Origin: Coprococcus sp.
GTDB lineage: Bacteria > Bacillota > Clostridia > Lachnospirales > Lachnospiraceae
Assembly (NCBI GenBank): GCA_016296785.1
Contig: JAEDHX010000090.1
Location: forward strand, 1-5,493
Length of the DNA: 5,493 bases
Direction of reading: 5' to 3'
Notes under the pieces: model-generated
The model's input: only the letters and a program-made list of their open reading frames with translations
Database searches by the model: none
What the model was told of the DNA's origin: nothing
Shown: positions 1 through 5,493 of the stretch, one piece after another
Numbering within the stretch: position 1 is the first letter of the stretch
How the letters are laid out: each line of letters opens with the position of its first letter
Program-made: the position numbers and the translations under genes

Positions 1-34
1 TTACGCTCCCTCGTTCGATTACTATACCATACAT
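1..34 (-). CDS. Possible 5' end of a divergent gene (partial, off left edge)
   Basis: Reading the minus strand from 34 gives ATG and then an open frame, MYGIVIERGSV, that leaves the window after 11 codons. A GGAG Shine-Dalgarno site (44-41) lies 6 bases before the ATG, which is near-ideal spacing. The plus-strand frames over the same bases all stop by position 76 and give less natural peptides. This is seen directly, but 11 codons are too few to name a family. It could also be plain intergenic DNA or the tail of an upstream plus-strand gene (frame 2 stops at 74-76). If real, the gene shares its upstream region with the glycosyltransferase operon. Confidence 0.35.
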   Translation of the reverse strand, partial: MYGIVIERGSV

Positions 35-88
35 CACATTCTCCGTCAACAGAAATTTAAGATAATTCTTCCCTGAAATTATGCACTG

Positions 89-97
89 TGGTACAAT
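89..97 (+). promoter_or_regulatory. Candidate extended -10 promoter of the glycosyltransferase operon
   Basis: The sequence TG-G-TACAAT matches an extended -10 element: TGn directly before a hexamer with 5 of 6 consensus bases. The hexamer 17 bases upstream (TTCCCT, 69-74) is a poor -35, which extended -10 promoters tolerate. Transcription would start near 104, leaving a leader of about 60 bases before the start codon at 163. It is the best match I found upstream of the operon; no experimental support is available here. Confidence 0.45.
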
Positions 98-104
98 ATG
101 GCAG

Positions 105-117
105 AGGGACACTCCCT
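105..117 (+). other. Short perfect inverted repeat at the predicted mRNA 5' end
   Basis: AGGGA (105-109) and TCCCT (113-117) are exact reverse complements around a 3-base CAC loop. With a start of transcription near 104 this would form a hairpin at the very 5' end of the mRNA, a position where hairpins can protect transcripts from decay. A small operator is the other possibility. There is no U-tract after it, so it is not a terminator. Confidence 0.35.
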
Positions 118-148
118 ATAGAGAAAGTGTTGCCTTTACTACAACTAC

Positions 149-155
149 AAAAGGA
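149..155 (+). promoter_or_regulatory. Ribosome binding site that sets the GT2 start
   Basis: AAAAGGA lies 7 bases before the ATG at 163. No comparable site precedes the in-frame GTG at 88, and that GTG overlaps the predicted promoter, so the start at 163 is strongly preferred. Confidence 0.75.
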
Positions 156-162
156 AATTGAT

Positions 163-888
163 ATGAGTGATATATTATATGTAGTAATGCCTGCATACAA
201 CGAAGAAGAGAATATAGAAAGTGTTGTTAAGGACTGGTATCCGGTGCTTGATGGAAAGGATGATGCTTCAAGGCTTGTGATTGCAGATTCCGGCAGTACA
301 GATAAGACGCATGAGCATCTTCTTAAGCTTAAGGAAACATATCCTAAGCTTGAGATTTTCACGGACTGTGAAAAGCAGCATGGACCGAAGGTCATTGCAC
401 TTTATGATTATGCGATTAAGCAGGGAGCTGATTTTGTATTCCAGACAGATTCAGACGGGCAGACTAATCCAGCTGAATTTGATGTATTCTGGCAGTTAAG
501 AAATGATTATACGGGAATTTTTGGAAGCCGTTCTGTAAGGGGTGATGGCAAGGACAGGGCTTTTGTTGAGAAGGTTGTATGTATCCTCTGCAAGCTCTTC
601 TTTAATGTTAATATTCCTGATGCCAATGCACCCTTCAGACTTATGAAAACGGATTCTGTTAAAAAATATCTGTATAAGCTTCCAAGAAACTACAATATCC
701 CTAATATAATGATTACTACATATTTCGTTCATTATAAGGAAAAATATAAATTCGAAGAAATCTCATTTAAGCCGCGTCAGGCTGGAACAAACTCTATTAA
801 TATAGTAAAGATTGTTAAGATTGGCATTCAGGCGCTTAGCGATTTCAATAAATTCAGAAAAGATATGAAATACACAAGGATAAAATAA
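163..888 (+). CDS. GT2 family glycosyltransferase, polyprenyl-phosphate sugar synthase-like
   Basis: A 241-residue cytoplasmic GT-A fold enzyme that probably transfers a sugar from a nucleotide donor to a polyprenyl phosphate at the inner membrane face. Seen: the N-terminal VVMPAYNEEENI strand-loop (7-18), the nucleotide-binding ADSGSTD (41-47), the metal-binding DxD in QTDSDGQ (94-100), GSR (121-123), and the acceptor-side PDANAPFRLM (152-161), which resembles the D-x-x-x-x-x-R segment of dolichyl-phosphate mannose synthases. The family inference is strong; the sugar and exact acceptor cannot be read from sequence. No hydrophobic segment long enough for a membrane anchor is present, unlike GtrB/CsbB-type members with two C-terminal helices; the basic C-terminus (KFRKDMKYTRIK) could give peripheral membrane contact. 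The start is placed at the ATG behind AAAAGGA; an upstream in-frame GTG would add 25 residues without family character. It is the first gene of the operon and ends 4 bases before the next start. It could alternatively be a direct transferase. Confidence 0.88.
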   Translation: MSDILYVVMPAYNEEENIESVVKDWYPVLDGKDDASRLVIADSGSTDKTHEHLLKLKETYPKLEIFTDCEKQHGPKVIALYDYAIKQGADFVFQTDSDGQTNPAEFDVFWQLRNDYTGIFGSRSVRGDGKDRAFVEKVVCILCKLFFNVNIPDANAPFRLMKTDSVKKYLYKLPRNYNIPNIMITTYFVHYKEKYKFEEISFKPRQAGTNSINIVKIVKIGIQALSDFNKFRKDMKYTRIK

Positions 889-892
889 CCTT

Positions 893-2440
893 ATGAACGA
901 TAATAAATCTTCGCTATTCTTTGTTTCTTTTAAGGAGAAAGTACTTAAGAACAAGGCTGAGGCCATTCTTATTGCACTTAGCTCTGTTTTTTATATATTC
1001 ATGATGTCATTCCGTCTCACATATTCACCGCTCTGGTTTGATGAATATATCGAGCACCTGATTTCTGGAATGTCGATTACTAATGGCGAAATGTACTCTA
1101 ATATTGTAGTTACATTCCAGCCACCTCTTTACAATTTTGTAATGCACTTCTGGCTTAAGATTTCAGAAAGTATATTTTGGTTCAGACTATTCAATGTATT
1201 ACTTGGGCTTGTTATCGGTTTATGTGTTTACCTTACAATCAGACGACTGTACAGCAATAAAGCAGCATTTTTTGGTATTATGCTTTTATCCTGCTGCTAT
1301 CAGTACATTTATTGTGTTCAGGAATGCTCAGAATATCAGCTCATGGTTATGTTTGTTTCGCTAACCATGCTCTTCTTTGTAAAATCAGTTCAGGACAACA
1401 GACTTTCAGATTCTTTTCTTTTTATTTTTTTCGCGGTCTGCGCCATGTATTCACAATATGGTGCAATGTTTATGGTTGTCCCGTTTTTATCTCTTTTTTA
1501 CATTAAAACACTTATTAAAAAAGACAGAAAGAATATAATAATTATCACTGTTCTATATGGTATCGCTGCTGTAGGAGCAGCTGTCCCGCTATACCTGTTA
1601 TATGCATCAAAGCAGCTTATAGAGAATGATATTGCAGGCGGGACAATATTTAAATTTGGCGTTTCTGAATTTTTATCACTGTTCACAGAACCAGGGCGAA
1701 TTCTTGGATACCTGTTCAACATTCCAGTGAACACATTAACAGAGATTACTCTTAGCACTATTGGTGTAATTTTCATTATCGCTTCAATTGCATTTATTTT
1801 CATTAATATAAATAAGAAGAATTATTTACTCTCAGACCTGTTAATTGTAATGCTTACAGGCTATGTTCTTCATTATTTTCTCGTTGTGTTCCATGTATAT
1901 GCAATGGTTCATCCGGGACAGAGTGGCGGATTTTATGCAAGATATTCATATTTCTATATACCACTTGCGATAACTGTATTTGTAATTCTTGCAATTGAAA
2001 TTAAAAGACTTCTTATAGACAATTCAGGCCGTAATGTAGTTCGTGCAAATACTACACTTGCTATACTCTTTGCCATCGTTGCAATTATTCTTTTCATTCC
2101 AGGTATTACTAAGAACTGGCATAAGGCATATGACGACGTATTCGCAAATACATGGGTTGAAAACCGTGGCTGGGAAGCACCGACATACCTAATCGGCCAG
2201 GCACGGTTTGGATTTAACCACTATATTACAGAGGTTTATGGTTCTGCTGCTGCTGCAAATATTCACACGGAGGCAGAGCTTGATACTAATAACTTCCCTG
2301 AAGCCTTATGGCTCTGGAGAACAAGCTGGGGTGGTGAAGGCTTTGACAAAATAGTAAATGAGGCTGCAAATAGCGGACTAAATGTTACTGTTTTCTATGA
2401 TTATGGCGATTTAGGCCAGCTGGCATATATTACAAAATAG
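893..2440 (+). CDS. GT-C membrane glycosyltransferase, GT39/ArnT/PMT_2-like
   Basis: A 515-residue multi-pass protein with roughly ten or more hydrophobic helices, likely using a polyprenyl-phosphate sugar to glycosylate a target outside the membrane. Seen: a first helix at about 24-40, then an extracytoplasmic loop with LWFDEYIEH (47-55), whose D50-E51 pair sits where GT-C enzymes of the PMT/ArnT type carry their catalytic acid; QPPLYNFVMHFW (76-87), like the HPPLY/W segment of that superfamily; FRLFNVLLG (97-105); QECSEYQLMVMF (143-154), placed like the family's R-x-Y-S-L segment; and GFYARYSYFYIPL (346-358), like its RY...P segment. A soluble tail follows the last helix (about 387-403) and runs to 515, ending in an alpha/beta-looking stretch and including an Ala run (SAAAA, 451-455) encoded by GCT repeats. 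ATG 893 follows AAGGA (876-880) at a long 12-base spacing, so coupling to the upstream stop is likely. Donor and acceptor are unknown. Confidence 0.8.
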   Translation: MNDNKSSLFFVSFKEKVLKNKAEAILIALSSVFYIFMMSFRLTYSPLWFDEYIEHLISGMSITNGEMYSNIVVTFQPPLYNFVMHFWLKISESIFWFRLFNVLLGLVIGLCVYLTIRRLYSNKAAFFGIMLLSCCYQYIYCVQECSEYQLMVMFVSLTMLFFVKSVQDNRLSDSFLFIFFAVCAMYSQYGAMFMVVPFLSLFYIKTLIKKDRKNIIIITVLYGIAAVGAAVPLYLLYASKQLIENDIAGGTIFKFGVSEFLSLFTEPGRILGYLFNIPVNTLTEITLSTIGVIFIIASIAFIFININKKNYLLSDLLIVMLTGYVLHYFLVVFHVYAMVHPGQSGGFYARYSYFYIPLAITVFVILAIEIKRLLIDNSGRNVVRANTTLAILFAIVAIILFIPGITKNWHKAYDDVFANTWVENRGWEAPTYLIGQARFGFNHYITEVYGSAAAANIHTEAELDTNNFPEALWLWRTSWGGEGFDKIVNEAANSGLNVTVFYDYGDLGQLAYITK

Positions 2441-2445
2441 CAATT

Positions 2446-4026
2446 ATGAAAAAAATCTTTACTCAATTTAATTTTAAAAAAATAGACAGCTATATGATAC
2501 TGGCAGCGTTTCTTTATATTTTGCTACCAGTTATTATTTTTCTAATGAAATTTACAAGACCTGTGTATTTTGCTATTGGTCTTGTTCTTTTTGTATATCT
2601 GCTTATTGTAGCAATGAATCAGCCTGGCGTTTCTTCAGGCTTTAATAACGGGCAGATTCTTAATAAAAAAGCTCTCCTTACAATTATTGCAACAATAGTC
2701 GTATTCGTTATATGGATCTATTTTTCCGGAATCGGCAGCTACAGCTATCAGAACTGGGACTTCTGGGTTCGTAACCCGATTTATAACGATCTTATTAGCA
2801 AACCATGGCCACTTTACTACAATCTTAGTCTACAGGAACAGTCTGTTACTAACCTTATTGGTGGCGAATGGGTAGCTTTTGCTTACTATTTCACATACTG
2901 GCTAACGCCGGCTTTTCTTTGCAAGCTTTTATCACTCTCATATGCTTCAAGCCAGCTTGTATTATTTGTACACTCATTGATTGGACTTATTATTATTTAT
3001 TATCTTTTGTCCCGGCTTTTCAAAGTATTCTCATTAAAAATCACCGCAATCTTTATGGGCTTTAGCGGACTTGATATTATTGCCTTCCTTTTGCACACAC
3101 ATACATTACCTAAGCTCTCCGATGACCTTGAGTGGTCTCTTTATTATTTTCAGCTGTCAGGCAATACTACACAGCTTTATTATGTGTTTAACCAGACAAT
3201 TCCAGTATGGATAATACTTTTGCTTATTCTTAATCTTAATTCACCTAAGCTTAGCGTTGCTGTTGCAGCATTATGCTTCGCATACTCGCCATGGGCAACA
3301 ATTGGTCTTATACCTATAATAATCGCAGATATTGTACATAAGCATAATGATGAGAAGTTTTTAGTCAGAATTAAAAAATGGATAAGCATATGCAATATGC
3401 TTATCCCTCTGTTTCTTCTTATTATATATGGCTTATATTATACGGCGTCTAATGGTTCAAATGGAGGAAAGGGACTTTACTACAAAGCAATGGGTGCTTC
3501 TCTCTCAGAGTATATTCCACTATTTATCATTTATGTATTAACTGAATTCGGACTTTTCTATATTGCAATAGGAACGGGAATTCGTAAGCTTAGATATTCA
3601 TTAATTGTGTTAGCCGAGCTTGCTCTTTTTCCGATTTATTATATAGTTGATTATAATTTCTTCATTAGGGGGACTATTCCAGCGCTGTTTCTTCTTATGA
3701 TAATGACTATTTCATATGTAATTAACTATATTCCTGAGAGTATCTGCCATACAGATACTACGTTTTCTGACGAACGGAATTATAATGTCCGTAAACAGCT
3801 TCTGACTGCACTATTAATAATTGGTGCATTCACAGGCATGTTTACATTCACACGTAGTATAATAGAAACATCAAAGGGTAGTGATTACCTTCAATCTGAT
3901 ATTTCAACATTTGATGATATGTCAAATGCAAATGAATATCAGATTCTTACCGTTAATTCACAATTCTTTGTTCACGGATTTGCAACAAAGCCATTTTATT
4001 TGTTTATTTCAAAAATAGGATTGTAA
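2446..4026 (+). CDS. Multi-pass membrane protein, uncharacterised GT-C-like family
   Basis: A 526-residue integral membrane protein with about 11-12 hydrophobic segments. I know of no assigned function. Seen: two N-terminal helices (about 17-57), a third (76-93), then an extracytoplasmic loop GIGSYSYQNWDFWVRNPIYNDL (95-116 region) with acidic D105 followed by R109-N110 and D115, and WP (121-122), an architecture like the acidic first loop of GT-C enzymes. Further distinctive segments are GGEW (139-142), the aromatic YYFTYWLTPA (147-156), the SGNTTQLYYVFNQTIP stretch (238-253), SNGSNGGKG (335-343), and DYNFFIRGTIPALF (402-415). The last helix (about 452-468) leads to a polar C-terminal tail of some 55 residues. 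From memory, proteins with the QN-D-RN and R-IPALF signatures recur as hypothetical membrane proteins in Clostridia, but I cannot confirm that here. No Shine-Dalgarno is visible before ATG 2446, 5 bases after the previous stop, so translation probably depends on coupling. Glycosyltransferase activity is inference from fold-like layout and neighbours; a polymerase- or flippase-like role remains possible. Confidence 0.72.
   Translation: MKKIFTQFNFKKIDSYMILAAFLYILLPVIIFLMKFTRPVYFAIGLVLFVYLLIVAMNQPGVSSGFNNGQILNKKALLTIIATIVVFVIWIYFSGIGSYSYQNWDFWVRNPIYNDLISKPWPLYYNLSLQEQSVTNLIGGEWVAFAYYFTYWLTPAFLCKLLSLSYASSQLVLFVHSLIGLIIIYYLLSRLFKVFSLKITAIFMGFSGLDIIAFLLHTHTLPKLSDDLEWSLYYFQLSGNTTQLYYVFNQTIPVWIILLLILNLNSPKLSVAVAALCFAYSPWATIGLIPIIIADIVHKHNDEKFLVRIKKWISICNMLIPLFLLIIYGLYYTASNGSNGGKGLYYKAMGASLSEYIPLFIIYVLTEFGLFYIAIGTGIRKLRYSLIVLAELALFPIYYIVDYNFFIRGTIPALFLLMIMTISYVINYIPESICHTDTTFSDERNYNVRKQLLTALLIIGAFTGMFTFTRSIIETSKGSDYLQSDISTFDDMSNANEYQILTVNSQFFVHGFATKPFYLFISKIGL
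3380..3406. repeat. Perfect 12-bp inverted repeat inside gene 3
   Basis: GGATAAGCATAT (3380-3391) and ATATGCTTATCC (3395-3406) are exact reverse complements separated by GCA. The site encodes WISICNMLIP (residues 312-321 of the third gene), at the start of a membrane helix. An A6 run (3373-3378) sits one base outside the left arm, so on the minus strand the hairpin is followed by CATTTTTT, like an intrinsic terminator; on the plus strand it is followed by the pyrimidine-rich CTCTGTTTCTTCTT. The repeat itself is certain; any function is unproven. Confidence 0.85.
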
Positions 4027-4033
4027 TTCAAAT

Positions 4034-5493
4034 ATGAAAAATTATTTCACTATTAAATCTTTATTAAGACCAGGCTTTCTATTTAAGCTTTTTGTTTCAT
4101 TAACGTTTGCTGTTTCAACATACCTGGACAGTATTTTAGGGTACAGCGACAACTTATATTCTGATATATACATAATTTTGTTTTTACCGAGATCAGCTGC
4201 TGCCTTTGCAAAGGGCTTCCTTTCATTTATTGCAGCTTTTGCTATTATTTCTTTCCTTGAGCTTCTTCAAAAGAAATATAGTATACGATATGACATCACG
4301 ATAAATAAGCCTTCTGGAAAAGATTTATTTGTGTGGCTCTTATTCTTTATCCTACTCATATGTGCATGGTCGCCATATTTTTTATCTTATTTTCCAGGTG
4401 GCGTATATCCTGATACAGCAACATGTATTGGTCAGGCACGCGTAGGTGTCTATAATAACCAGCAGCCTGTTTTATATTCCCTATTATTAAAAATGTGTAT
4501 TTCAATTGCAGGTCTTAATAATGCTGTTGCTTTATTCACTATTCTTCAAATTATATTCATGGCTGGTTGTTTCAGCTACATTTTGTACAGACTTTATCTT
4601 CATAATGTTTCTAAACCTGTTCTCATTATGATTTTTGCTTACTTTGCTCTGTTCAATCTCATTCCGCTCTATGTAGTATCAATTTGGAAGGATACTATTT
4701 TTTCTACAACGCTTTTCATGTATATCTTCCTATTATTCGAAAACATAATATTGAATCCTGACAGACCTGAGTCAGGGAAAATAGCCCTGATTGCAGTATT
4801 TATGATTCTGTCCGTTTTTCTTAGAAATAATGGTATATATGTAATGATTCTTACTACGGTTATTCTTGCCATTACTTATAGAAAAACTATAATAAACACC
4901 TATAAAGCGTTTTTCAACGTTACAGCTATCGCTCTTATTTGCTGTTTTTTAGTTCAGGGACCTGTATTCAATTCGCTTAATATTAATGGTCCGTTCGTGG
5001 AAAACGTGGGTGTTCTTCAACAGCAGATTGCTTATGTTCAGACAGTTAATGGCGATATCACTCATGAGGAAATGGATTTTCTTAATAAAATATGTCCTAT
5101 AGACACTATAAGAGCATATTATCGCCCACTAATTGCTGATACAATAAAATGGCACAATGACTATGATTCAGATTTTCTTGAAAACAATAAGGGTGAATTC
5201 CTTAAGGTCTGGGCTTCCATACTTATAAGAAATCCTAAGCTATATATAAACTCGTATCTTTTTATTACGCTTGGCTACTGGAATCCTTACAAGCAGAGTG
5301 TTGTGTCATATGTTAATCCTGAAATGTGGGCCGATCTTAAGGACGTTGACCATTACTGGCAGACTGACCCTATTGAAAGTCTTTTTGGTACATCAATAAG
5401 GGATTCTCTGTATCCAAAGAAGCTTATTAGCTCTGCCATATTTTTATTTATTACACTTATTCTTTTTACACTTTCGCTAAATAAAAAAGATAA
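4034..5493 (+). CDS. DUF6020-like multi-pass membrane protein (3' truncated by window edge)
   Basis: An open frame of 486 full codons from ATG 4034 that runs off the right edge. The TAA forming the last three bases is out of frame, so the gene continues. Seen: a hydrophobic N-terminal part (helices about 17-33, 58-76, 98-119), then AWSPYFLSYFPGGVYPDT (111-128), Q134 and NNQQPVLYS (141-149), resembling the family's W-P...PG...D...Q...N-HP signature; IWKDTIFS (217-224); FLRNNGIY (262-269); and a long extracytoplasmic domain (about 307-400) with VLQQQIAYV (327-335), THEEMDFLNKICP (343-355) and GYWNP (414-418). From memory these segments match the DUF6020 family of Firmicutes, whose biochemical role is not established to my knowledge; the layout resembles GT-C transferases. 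A last visible helix spans about 464-482; by recollection of the family, more helices probably follow. The start lies 7 bases after the previous stop, with TAGGA (4016-4020) 13 bases upstream, a loose ribosome site that suggests coupling. Confidence 0.78.
   Translation, partial: MKNYFTIKSLLRPGFLFKLFVSLTFAVSTYLDSILGYSDNLYSDIYIILFLPRSAAAFAKGFLSFIAAFAIISFLELLQKKYSIRYDITINKPSGKDLFVWLLFFILLICAWSPYFLSYFPGGVYPDTATCIGQARVGVYNNQQPVLYSLLLKMCISIAGLNNAVALFTILQIIFMAGCFSYILYRLYLHNVSKPVLIMIFAYFALFNLIPLYVVSIWKDTIFSTTLFMYIFLLFENIILNPDRPESGKIALIAVFMILSVFLRNNGIYVMILTTVILAITYRKTIINTYKAFFNVTAIALICCFLVQGPVFNSLNINGPFVENVGVLQQQIAYVQTVNGDITHEEMDFLNKICPIDTIRAYYRPLIADTIKWHNDYDSDFLENNKGEFLKVWASILIRNPKLYINSYLFITLGYWNPYKQSVVSYVNPEMWADLKDVDHYWQTDPIESLFGTSIRDSLYPKKLISSAIFLFITLILFTLSLNKKD
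4757..4790 (+). repeat. Three-armed alternative hairpin inside gene 4
   Basis: CCTGAC (4757-4762) pairs with GTCAGG (4771-4776) over an 8-base loop, while TCAGGG (4772-4777) pairs with CCCTGA (4785-4790) over a 7-base loop. The two 6-bp hairpins share the middle arm and so exclude each other. This is visible directly, but it lies in coding sequence and short repeats like this arise by chance, so I give it little functional weight. Confidence 0.4.

Noticed and set aside
1..76. Tail of an upstream plus-strand gene
   Set aside because: Frame 2 stays open to a stop at 74-76 but the peptide (ending FKIILP) is unremarkable and too short to support; it remains possible, so it is not annotated.
88..162. 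Upstream in-frame GTG start that would add 25 residues to the GT2 gene
   Set aside because: It has no ribosome site, overlaps the best promoter candidate, and the added residues lie before the conserved N-terminal strand. The ATG at 163 has AAAAGGA at ideal spacing.
57..395. Minus-strand open frame of 112 codons opposite the GT2 gene
   Set aside because: It lies almost wholly opposite a clear GT2 coding region, has a Ser/Cys-rich composition typical of a shadow frame, and shows no recognisable domain.
1342..1369. 8-bp inverted repeat CATGGTTA / TAACCATG with a 12-base spacer in gene 2
   Set aside because: It is short with a long loop and fully inside coding sequence; likely chance.
2243..2260. 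GCT trinucleotide run in gene 2
   Set aside because: Only three GCT units followed by GCA, encoding a short Ala run; too short to call a meaningful repeat or slippage site.
4669..4872. Minus-strand open frame of 67 codons opposite gene 4
   Set aside because: It overlaps a well-supported membrane protein gene and shows no family features.
5491..5493. TAA at the end of the window as the stop of gene 4
   Set aside because: The frame from ATG 4034 reads ...AAA AAA GAT AA at the edge, so this TAA is out of frame and the gene is still open.

Overview
The window is AT-rich and holds an almost gap-free run of four plus-strand genes. They look like a cell-envelope glycosylation cassette from a low-GC Firmicute. 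The organism is probably a Clostridia/Lachnospiraceae-type anaerobe: this is inferred from the AGGA-type ribosome sites, the AT-rich codon use (CTT, AAG, AGA, ATA), and protein families that I associate with that group. No taxonomic marker gene is present, so the assignment is soft.

Left edge (1-162): a short non-coding control region. It holds a candidate extended -10 promoter (TG-G-TACAAT, 89-97), a perfect 5-bp hairpin just downstream (105-117), and a strong Shine-Dalgarno site (AAAAGGA, 149-155) that fixes the first gene's start at 163. On the minus strand, positions 34 to 1 could be the first 11 codons of a divergent gene that runs off the window; this rests only on a good ribosome site plus an open frame.

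Operon (163 to the right edge): (1) a cytoplasmic GT-A family 2 glycosyltransferase of the dolichol/polyprenyl-phosphate sugar synthase type, with no membrane anchor; (2) a multi-pass GT-C protein resembling the GT39/ArnT/PMT_2 superfamily; (3) a multi-pass protein of a poorly described GT-C-like family; (4) a multi-pass protein that I recognise as DUF6020-like, cut off by the right edge. The gaps are 4, 5 and 7 bases, so the genes are almost certainly co-transcribed and probably translationally coupled.

Working model (inference): the GT2 enzyme loads a sugar onto undecaprenyl phosphate at the inner face, the lipid-linked sugar is flipped, and one or more of the three membrane proteins transfer it to an extracellular acceptor such as a wall polymer, teichoic acid, glycolipid or protein. 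No GtrA-type flippase, acceptor-specific gene or regulator lies inside the window. I see no tRNA, rRNA, CRISPR array, insertion sequence or transcription terminator at the end of the operon. A striking perfect 12-bp inverted repeat lies inside gene 3.
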